Source: Desulfobulbaceae bacterium (lineage in GTDB: Bacteria; Desulfobacterota; Desulfobulbia; Desulfobulbales; Desulfobulbaceae). Taken from it: 6,374 nt of DNA. This document shows positions 1 to 5,661 of the stretch, piece after piece. The notes beneath the pieces are model-generated. The model did no database searches. It worked only from the letters and a program-made list of their open reading frames with translations, and was not told the DNA's origin. Location: contig JALVAI010000396.1 in assembly GCA_027011235.1 (NCBI GenBank), positions 1 to 6,374 on the forward strand, given 5' to 3'. Numbering within the stretch: the stretch's first letter is position 1; every line of letters starts with the position of its first letter. Position numbers and translations under genes: made by a program.

Positions 1-1
1 A

Positions 2-2344
2 GCCCAGGTGGTGCTTGGGGCCCAAAATTATGATGCCGAGGTGCGATTTTCCGGCAAAACAGCTGTTTTTATGGGAATCTGGCCATTGCCCAACGCCAAC
101 TCCATAGATGTGATCAAGCGGGTACGCCGGGAAATGGCGAGCATAAAAAAAGGGCTGCCCACCGGTATGCAGGCGCGGGTGGCCTATGACGCCACCGATT
201 ATATCAATACCGCCATTCATGAAGTACTCAAAACCCTTGGCGATACCCTGATTATCGTGGTTGTGGTCATTTTTTTATTTCTTGGTTCCATGCGTTCGGT
301 ACTGGTACCCGTGGTTGCTATTCCCCTGTCGCTTATCGGGGCGGTTTTCCTGATGCAGGTGTTCGGCTTTACCATCAACCTGTTGACCCTGTTGGCCATT
401 GTTCTGTCGGTTGGGCTGGTGGTTGATGATGCCATTGTCGTGGTTGAAAACGTTGAGCGGCACATCAGTCTTGGGGAGACACCTATGCATGCCGCCCTGC
501 TCGGTGCCCGCGAGCTGGTTGGACCCATTATCGCCATGACCATTACCCTGGCAGCCGTCTATGCGCCCATAGGCCTGCAGGGTGGTCTGACCGGCGCTCT
601 GTTTCGTGAATTTGCCCTGACCCTGGCCGGAGCTGTGGCCATTTCAGGGATTGTGGCCTTGACCCTTTCTCCCATGATGTCTGCATATCTTCTGCAGCCG
701 GGAATGGAAGAGCATGGACTGGCCCGCCGGATAGCCGATGGTTTTACCCGTCTCAAAAAGGGGTATGGCCGGGCGCTTGATGGTGTTCTCAGTATTAGAA
801 CACCGGTTTATGTGGTCTGGATTGTTTTGAGTCTTTTGATAATACCCATGTTTCAGATGTCGCCCAGAGAACTGGCGCCCACAGAAGATCAGGGGGTAAT
901 CTTTGGTATTTTTGATGCTGCCGCCAATTCGACCATTGACCAGACCAGTCGCTATGCCGCTGCCGCCAACAGGGTATTCATGTCTTTTCCGGAAACGGAT
1001 TTCACCTTTCAGATCACCCGTCCGACTTTTGGATTCGGCGGCATGGTCACCAAGCCCTGGGATCAGCGAAACCGGACTATCTATGAACTGCTGCCCAGGG
1101 TCCAGGAGAAGTTGTCCACCATTCCCGGCATACGGATGTTTCCGGTCCTTCCACCGGCCTTGCCCGGCGGTGGGCGTTTTCCGGTTGAATTTATCCTTGC
1201 CTCAACAGCAAGTGAAGAGCAGTTGCTCCAGTTTGCCCGTCAGATCCAACAAAAGGCCATACGCAGCGGCATGTTTGCCTTTCCCCCGATCATTGATCTG
1301 AAAATAGATCAGCCCCAGTCCAGATTTGTCATTAACCGTGACCTGGTTGCCGATCTCGGCCTTGACCTGCGACAGGTGGGAAGCGATATCAGTTCCATGC
1401 TTGGTGGAAACTATGTCAATCGTTTTGATATTGATGGCCGCAGCTACAAGGTCATCCCCCAGATCCAGCGCCGTGACCGTCTCAACCCGTCGCAGTTGAA
1501 AAATATCCACGTGACCGGCCCGGACGGTGCGCTCATCCCTTTAAGCACGGTGGCTGATCTTAAAAACAGTGTTGTGCCGCGCTCGCTCAATCGATTTCAG
1601 CAACTGAATGCGGTGTCGATCAGCGGGGTGGCGGTCCGTCCCCTGGACAAGGCCCTGTCTTTCTTGGAAGATGAGGCGGCACGAATCCTGCCCAAGGGCT
1701 ATGTGATAGACTATACCGGTGAATCACGGCAGTTACGTAAAGAAGGTAATCAGTTCCTGCCCACATTCGCCCTTGCCATTGTCCTTATATTTCTGGTCCT
1801 TGCCGCCCAGTTTAACTCCTTTCGGGACCCATTTGTCATTCTTGGCGGTTCGGTGCCGCTTGCCCTGTTTGGCGCCCTTGTTTTTACCTTTCTCAAAATG
1901 CCGGACCCAAATGTCCCGTTCTGGACCCATGGATGGACGACAACGTTAAATATTTATTCCCAGGTCGGCCTGGTTACCCTGGTCGGGCTGGTGGCCAAAA
2001 ATGGTATTTTGATTGTTGAGTTTGCCAATACACTGCAGGAGCAGGGAAGAGAAAAAAGAGCGGCGATCCATGAGGCAGCCATGATCCGCCTGCGTCCGAT
2101 TCTCATGACCAGTACAGCAACCGTTGCCGGACATTTTCCCCTTACCCTGGTGACCGGAGCCGGGGCTGCTGCCAGAAATTCCATCGGTCTTGTCCTGGTG
2201 GGCGGCATGACTATCGGCACCCTGTTTACCCTTTTTGTCGTCCCCGTGATCTATATGCTGGTGGCCCGTGATCATGGGAAAAACAGGAAAGATACATCCC
2301 GGGCGGCGATCGGTGAGAAAAAGGTGTTGCCTCAGCAGGATTGA
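2..2344 (+). CDS. RND-family efflux permease (HAE1/AcrB-like), 5' end outside the window
   Basis: Inner-membrane proton-driven pump subunit that, with a periplasmic adaptor and an outer-membrane channel, would export drugs or other amphiphilic compounds. The frame is open through the left edge, so the GTG at 8 is an internal codon. By recall of AcrB (about 1049 residues), roughly the first 260 residues (TM1 and part of the porter domain) are missing. Numbering from the codon at 8, hydrophobic segments matching TM2-TM6 lie at about 80-225, TM7 at 263-281 and TM8-TM12 at 584-752. Between TM7 and TM8 is the second periplasmic porter/docking domain. The TM4 proton-relay aspartates are D140 and D141 (GLVVDDAIVVVENVER); the TM10 lysine is K664 (GLVAKNGILIVEFAN). 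The RLRPILMTS motif follows at about 694-702. The TM9-TM10 loop is about 13 residues longer than in AcrB. The C-terminus (about 754-778) is charged and cytoplasmic. Adaptor and channel genes are presumably upstream. Family assignment is secure; substrate unknown. Confidence 0.96.
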   Translation, partial: AQVVLGAQNYDAEVRFSGKTAVFMGIWPLPNANSIDVIKRVRREMASIKKGLPTGMQARVAYDATDYINTAIHEVLKTLGDTLIIVVVVIFLFLGSMRSVLVPVVAIPLSLIGAVFLMQVFGFTINLLTLLAIVLSVGLVVDDAIVVVENVERHISLGETPMHAALLGARELVGPIIAMTITLAAVYAPIGLQGGLTGALFREFALTLAGAVAISGIVALTLSPMMSAYLLQPGMEEHGLARRIADGFTRLKKGYGRALDGVLSIRTPVYVVWIVLSLLIIPMFQMSPRELAPTEDQGVIFGIFDAAANSTIDQTSRYAAAANRVFMSFPETDFTFQITRPTFGFGGMVTKPWDQRNRTIYELLPRVQEKLSTIPGIRMFPVLPPALPGGGRFPVEFILASTASEEQLLQFARQIQQKAIRSGMFAFPPIIDLKIDQPQSRFVINRDLVADLGLDLRQVGSDISSMLGGNYVNRFDIDGRSYKVIPQIQRRDRLNPSQLKNIHVTGPDGALIPLSTVADLKNSVVPRSLNRFQQLNAVSISGVAVRPLDKALSFLEDEAARILPKGYVIDYTGESRQLRKEGNQFLPTFALAIVLIFLVLAAQFNSFRDPFVILGGSVPLALFGALVFTFLKMPDPNVPFWTHGWTTTLNIYSQVGLVTLVGLVAKNGILIVEFANTLQEQGREKRAAIHEAAMIRLRPILMTSTATVAGHFPLTLVTGAGAAARNSIGLVLVGGMTIGTLFTLFVVPVIYMLVARDHGKNRKDTSRAAIGEKKVLPQQD

Positions 2345-2355
2345 CTTGTTATAAA
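2327..2355 (+). promoter_or_regulatory. possible sigma-70 promoter for the superoxide-reductase-like gene
   Basis: TTGCCT at 2327-2332 and TATAAA at 2350-2355 are separated by 17 bases, matching the consensus at 4/6 and 5/6 positions. Transcription would start near 2362, leaving a leader of about 26 bases that contains the Shine-Dalgarno sequence. The -35 lies inside the last codons of the pump gene. The 43-base gap between the two genes would also allow cotranscription, so this may be an internal secondary promoter or a chance match in AT-rich DNA. Confidence 0.35.
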
Positions 2356-2374
2356 GAATTATTATTAACTCAGC

Positions 2375-2380
2375 AGGAGG
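2375..2380 (+). promoter_or_regulatory. strong Shine-Dalgarno AGGAGG
   Basis: A perfect AGGAGG, followed by AAA, lies 7 bases upstream of the ATG at 2388. It fixes the start of the small Tat-signal protein, so the twin-arginine motif really is at the N-terminus. It is by far the best ribosome binding site in the window and suggests efficient translation. Confidence 0.85.
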
Positions 2381-2387
2381 AAATACC

Positions 2388-2795
2388 ATGACCGATAGAC
2401 GCCTGTTTTTGAAAACATCGGCGGTTGCTGTTTCCGCGCTGGCTCTGACCAGTGCCCGTTCTTCATTTGCTTCGAAAGGATGCGCAATTCCTGGTGTAAT
2501 TTACAGCAAGGATACCCCCGGCAGGTGGTCCCAAAAAGTCGGCAGTCATGCCCCGGTGGTGACGGTCAATGGTGATAAGGTCCAGGTGGAAACCAAACAT
2601 CCCATGTCTGAAACCCATTTTATTGTTCGTCATACCCTGGTTCTTGCCGATGGCACTGTTGTGGGTGAGAAGACATTCACTCCCAGAGACAGACCCGTCT
2701 CCACATATACCCTGCCCAAGGGCTACAAAGGAGAGGTGTATGCGACCAGTTTTTGTAATCGTCATGACTTCTGGTTGACAAAGACGGCCATATAA
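2388..2795 (+). CDS. Tat-exported superoxide reductase-like (neelaredoxin/desulfoferrodoxin family) iron protein
   Basis: 135 residues, probably a periplasmic mononuclear-iron protein that reduces superoxide to peroxide or does related redox or iron chemistry. Residues 4-10 (RRLFLKT) form a twin-arginine motif, followed by a weakly hydrophobic stretch and a likely cleavage site near residues 26-30. The remaining ~105 residues fit one SORL domain with no N-terminal rubredoxin-like desulforedoxin module, as in class II enzymes. The expected Fe(His)4Cys ligands are all visible: H54 (SHAPVV), H71 and H77 (HPMSETHFI, six apart as in known SORs), C123 and H126 (CNRHDFW). From recalled Pyrococcus furiosus SOR, the Glu-Lys usually just before the first His is replaced here by Gly52-Ser53, so classical catalysis is uncertain. 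C32, just after the likely cleavage site, is not in a lipobox. The gene starts 43 bases after the pump gene and is followed by a strong terminator. Family call is firm; activity is inferred. Confidence 0.88.
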   Translation: MTDRRLFLKTSAVAVSALALTSARSSFASKGCAIPGVIYSKDTPGRWSQKVGSHAPVVTVNGDKVQVETKHPMSETHFIVRHTLVLADGTVVGEKTFTPRDRPVSTYTLPKGYKGEVYATSFCNRHDFWLTKTAI

Positions 2796-2836
2796 GGGGC
2801 CTGAAAAATACACAATCCATTGCAGTTGTATAAGAT

Positions 2837-2866
2837 GCCGTGTCCCCTGGACGCGGCTTTTTTTTT
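2837..2866 (+). terminator. intrinsic (rho-independent) terminator
   Basis: The arms 2837-2845 (GCCGTGTCC) and 2849-2857 (GGACGCGGC) form a 9-bp GC-rich stem with one G-U wobble and a 3-base loop (CCT). Nine consecutive T follow at 2858-2866, then a further T-rich run to 2876. It starts 41 bases after the stop of the superoxide-reductase-like gene and should end that transcript. The opposite strand has no T tract after the stem, so it looks unidirectional. Confidence 0.93.
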
Positions 2867-2891
2867 GTGTTTTTTTGAGGTAGTATAAAAT
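2865..2891 (+). promoter_or_regulatory. weak candidate promoter for the histidine kinase unit
   Basis: TATAAA at 2884-2889, overlapping TAAAAT at 2886-2891, is a good -10-like element just after the terminator. The only -35-like sequence at a near-workable distance is TTGTGT at 2865-2870, 15 bases before TAAAAT. The kinase needs a promoter somewhere between the terminator and its start, and this is the most plausible place. An alternative sigma factor or a promoter needing an activator would also explain the poor -35. Confidence 0.3.
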
Positions 2892-2936
2892 ACACTTGGT
2901 ATCTGGCGCTGGAAGAGTGGCATCTTATATGAAAAG

Positions 2937-2972
2937 ACGACCAGGCGCGCAAATTTCCTGCCGGGTGGTCGT
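2937..2972 (+). promoter_or_regulatory. hairpin immediately upstream of the kinase start
   Basis: ACGACCA (2937-2943) and TGGTCGT (2966-2972) pair perfectly. GGC (2944-2946) with GCC (2960-2962) can extend the stem by 3 bp, with GGG (2963-2965) bulged. The hairpin ends 2 bases before the ATG at 2975 and its 3' arm contains the only Shine-Dalgarno-like sequence for that start (GGGTGG, 2963-2968). If that ATG is used, the structure would mask the ribosome binding site. It is followed by no T run, so it is not an intrinsic terminator. It could instead be a palindromic operator. Confidence 0.45.
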
Positions 2973-2974
2973 GC

Positions 2975-5659
2975 ATGGTGTGTTTGTTCGCTCCGGATTT
3001 GTACCCTATGGCTGATTTGACCCGACAGAATCTTGACAAAAAGCAGGGGAATGGTCTTCATGACCAACATGTCAAGTCGAATATCCTGCTGATTGTCCTG
3101 CTGACCCTGGTTGCCATACTCATTATCTGTATTGGCAGTGATCATATTGTGCAACAGTCAGCCCGGGGCCGTCAAAAGATAGTTACCGATCACCTTGCCT
3201 TCCAAATCAACAATCTTATTGTTCAGCGCTTTGGCAATGGCGCCATAACCCTGGCTAAAAAACAGGTGATTGTTGACGCCTGTCTTGGCCATACCAACCC
3301 TGACAACGACCGGTTACTGCAGGTTCTGGTCACGGCCAAAGATGTTTTATCCGCCTCCATTGTGTATCTTCTCGACCATCAGGGCACGGTAATAGGGTGT
3401 TCTCCGTTTGGGCCGGACAATGCCACCCTTACTGGAAACAATTATGGATTTCGTCCCTATTTCAGGCGGGCCATGCATGGTGAACAGGTGCAGTATGCCG
3501 CTGTCGGGGTAACCACCAAAAAACGCGGGATCTATATCAGCGCCCCGGTCACGGAACCGCAAGGACGCAAGGTAATCGGGGTAGTTGCCATAAAAATCGA
3601 TCTCAAGGCCGTTGATTCACTTCTCCGTGACCCGGCAGGCCGGTACACCATATTACTCCTCTCTCCTGATGGCGTTGTTTTTGCCAGCAACAGGGAGGAA
3701 TTCCTCTATCACACCGCCTATCCACTCTCCGATTCCAGGCGAAAAAAAATACGGGCAAGCAGGCAATTCAGCACTTATTCCCTTACGCCCCTGCCCTTTG
3801 TCCTCCTGGATGACATCGTACATCTGGACAATAAAAGAATGCTTGTCATCCGTGAAGCCGTTTTGCAGAAGGGGTGGCAACTGGTAACCCTGCAGCCTGT
3901 TGCCCCTCCCTGGTTGGTTATGGTGGTACTGGGTTTGCTGGCAGTCGTTTCCGGGGCGGTGTTTATACGGATGGCCCTGCATTCGCAAACGGAACGGCAA
4001 CTGACTGAGCAGATAGATCGCGGCCGCAGGCAGAGTATTCTTGCCGAGACCGCCCGCCGTGAAACCAGGCGCGAACTGGAGACAATTTTCAGCGCCAGTC
4101 TTGTCGGTATTTTACTGATACGAAAGGGCAGGATCAGCAATGTCAATGAGCGGGTAGGGGAGGTGTTTGGTTATTCAAAATGGGAAATTCTTGGCAAGAA
4201 ACCCCGGATGTTTTTTGCCGATACACGATCCTATCTCCATTTTCTCCGTACCTATGCCCGGTGGCTTGCGGTCAGCGATCTTGATCAGATTGAATATACT
4301 CTTAGAAAAAAGGATGGCACCCTGGTTCCATGTACTCTGTCCGGCAAGGCGATCAACCAGAATGATCTTGCATCCGGCGTGGTGTGGGTTGTCCAGGATA
4401 TTTCCCGGCAGAAGGCTGTTGAGCAGGAGTTGCAGGAGGCCAGAAAAAATGCGGAAGCGGCCTCCCTGGCAAAAACAAATTTTCTTGCCAATATGAGCCA
4501 TGAAATCCGTACCCCCATGAACGGTATTATTGGCCTGACCCACCTGCTTTTACAGGAAAAAATGGAACCATGCCAATATAAATACCTCACACTTATCCAT
4601 CGCTCAGGCCTGCGACTGCTCAGTCTCATCAATGATATGCTTGATTTTACCAAGGTCGAGGCAGGACGGATGGAACTGCAGAAGGCACCATTTTGTTTAC
4701 GTGACCTTGTTGAGGAGATAATCCTCCATCTTGAAGTGTTGGCCAGGAAAAAGGGTCTGAGCCTGGATGCTCAAATTGACGCCGATGTTCCCGATGAGCT
4801 GATCGGCGATGACGACAAGCTGGCCCAGGTGTTGTTAAACCTTGTCGGCAATGCCGTAAAATTTACCCATGAGGGGGGCATCACCATTCAAGTTTCCCTG
4901 CTTGTTAATCAGGTGGAAAAATCCCTTATCCGTATTCTGTTTGAGATCTGTGACACTGGAATAGGTATTGAACCGGCAATGCAGAAGACCATTTTCGAGG
5001 CCTTTACCCAGGTAGATACCACCCTTTCAAGGCAATATGGGGGCACCGGTCTTGGACTTGCCATTTCCAGAAAAATAATCAGGCTGATGGGCGGCGATAT
5101 CCATCTGGAGAGTGAAGAGGGCAGGGGAACAGGATTTTATTTTTCACTGCCTTTTGCCGTTGTGCGGGAGAGAACTCTACCATCACCATCTCAATCCAGC
5201 CACATTGATACAATAGGCGCCGCAGATCGATCGGGCACCTGCTTTGAGGGCAAGTCTATTCTGCTGGTCGATGATGAGTTTATCAATATCACCCTGGCCG
5301 AAGCCCTGTTGACCAATATCGGCTTGACCGTGCATTCGGTTACAAACGGCCGGGAGGCCGTGGAAGAATGGAAGAAAAGACAGGACATTGACTGTATTTT
5401 TATGGATATTCAAATGCCGGAAATGGACGGTTTTGAAGCGGTGGCAAGGATCCGCTCCGAGGAGAAGGCTGGTTGTCATGTGCCGATTATAGCCATGACC
5501 GCCTATGCCCTTGACGAAGACAGGAAGAGATGTCTTGCCGCGGGCATGGATGATTTTATTGCAAAACCCATAGAACCTGATACCCTGACCGCCCTCCTGA
5601 AGAAGTATCTTTGTCCAGGTGAGCACAACACCAAACATTCCGCACATGGGGCCGCCTGA
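2975..5659 (+). CDS. hybrid sensor histidine kinase: DctB-like Cache, PAS, HisKA, HATPase, receiver
   Basis: 894-residue inner-membrane signalling kinase. TM1 is at about 35-55, a periplasmic sensor at 60-308, TM2 at 313-333 and a charged helical linker at 335-368. The sensor resembles the double-Cache domain of C4-dicarboxylate sensor DctB: NYGFRPYF (156-163), VGVTT (177-181), GIYISAPV (185-192) and VVAIKIDL (203-210). Next come a PAS domain (about 366-478) and HisKA with phospho-acceptor H509 (MSHEIRTPMNG). The ATPase has its N-box at 612-630 (N622, N626), CDTGIGI at 659-665, an F-box at 674-681 and GGTGLGLAIS at 689-698. The receiver (about 760-878) has D766/D767, phospho-acceptor D811 (MDIQMPEMDG), T842 and K864. 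All catalytic residues are intact. No HPt follows, so a separate HPt protein and output regulator are expected. The start is uncertain: ATG 2975 has a weak GGGTGG upstream; ATG 3008 (11 residues shorter, MADLTRQ) has none. The ligand, possibly a carboxylate, is inferred. Confidence 0.95.
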   Translation: MVCLFAPDLYPMADLTRQNLDKKQGNGLHDQHVKSNILLIVLLTLVAILIICIGSDHIVQQSARGRQKIVTDHLAFQINNLIVQRFGNGAITLAKKQVIVDACLGHTNPDNDRLLQVLVTAKDVLSASIVYLLDHQGTVIGCSPFGPDNATLTGNNYGFRPYFRRAMHGEQVQYAAVGVTTKKRGIYISAPVTEPQGRKVIGVVAIKIDLKAVDSLLRDPAGRYTILLLSPDGVVFASNREEFLYHTAYPLSDSRRKKIRASRQFSTYSLTPLPFVLLDDIVHLDNKRMLVIREAVLQKGWQLVTLQPVAPPWLVMVVLGLLAVVSGAVFIRMALHSQTERQLTEQIDRGRRQSILAETARRETRRELETIFSASLVGILLIRKGRISNVNERVGEVFGYSKWEILGKKPRMFFADTRSYLHFLRTYARWLAVSDLDQIEYTLRKKDGTLVPCTLSGKAINQNDLASGVVWVVQDISRQKAVEQELQEARKNAEAASLAKTNFLANMSHEIRTPMNGIIGLTHLLLQEKMEPCQYKYLTLIHRSGLRLLSLINDMLDFTKVEAGRMELQKAPFCLRDLVEEIILHLEVLARKKGLSLDAQIDADVPDELIGDDDKLAQVLLNLVGNAVKFTHEGGITIQVSLLVNQVEKSLIRILFEICDTGIGIEPAMQKTIFEAFTQVDTTLSRQYGGTGLGLAISRKIIRLMGGDIHLESEEGRGTGFYFSLPFAVVRERTLPSPSQSSHIDTIGAADRSGTCFEGKSILLVDDEFINITLAEALLTNIGLTVHSVTNGREAVEEWKKRQDIDCIFMDIQMPEMDGFEAVARIRSEEKAGCHVPIIAMTAYALDEDRKRCLAAGMDDFIAKPIEPDTLTALLKKYLCPGEHNTKHSAHGAA

Positions 5660-5661
5660 TC

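Larger units (their letters stand above)
2829..2929. repeat. 11-bp perfect inverted repeat flanking the terminator
   Basis: TATAAGATGCC at 2829-2839 is the exact reverse complement of GGCATCTTATA at 2919-2929, with 79 bases between the arms. The left arm shares its last three bases with the 5' side of the terminator stem. The right arm lies in the leader of the kinase gene. It could be a pair of half-sites for a regulator, a long-range RNA pairing in readthrough transcripts, or chance; nothing in the sequence decides between these. Confidence 0.5.

Noticed and set aside
8..10. GTG at 8 as a true start of the efflux permease
   Set aside because: The frame stays open to the left edge and the residues around it align to the interior of the AcrB porter domain, so the gene is cut by the window and not a short version.
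2349..2368. AT-rich TTATAAAGAATTATTATTAA as a possible Fur or PerR box
   Set aside because: It is superficially similar in base composition, but the two halves are not inverted repeats when lined up with the 7-1-7 consensus, so I could not support an operator.
2341..2370. Second promoter-like pair TTGACT (2341-2346) and TATTAA (2363-2368)
   Set aside because: The -35 is good but transcription would begin at about 2375, at the Shine-Dalgarno sequence itself, leaving no room for ribosome binding; the upstream TTGCCT/TATAAA pair fits better.
1946..2389. Open frame of 147 codons on the minus strand opposite the end of the pump gene
   Set aside because: It lies almost entirely antisense to the conserved TM10-TM12 region of the RND permease, its product is low-complexity Gln/His/Gly-rich sequence with no recognisable domain, and no ribosome binding site is evident.
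2478..2486. Cys32 of the SOR-like protein as a lipoprotein attachment site
   Set aside because: The preceding residues SKG do not form a lipobox (no Leu/Val/Ile at -3, Lys at -2), so a soluble Tat product is more likely.
2762..3154. Minus-strand frames of 120-130 codons crossing the intergenic region between the SOR-like gene and the kinase
   Set aside because: They run through the intrinsic terminator (giving Lys-rich runs) and into both flanking genes, and encode no recognisable motif or signal.
5183..5647. Open frame of 154 codons on the minus strand opposite the receiver domain
   Set aside because: It is antisense to the intact receiver domain of the kinase and has no domain-like features; the frame is explained by the codon bias of the real gene.
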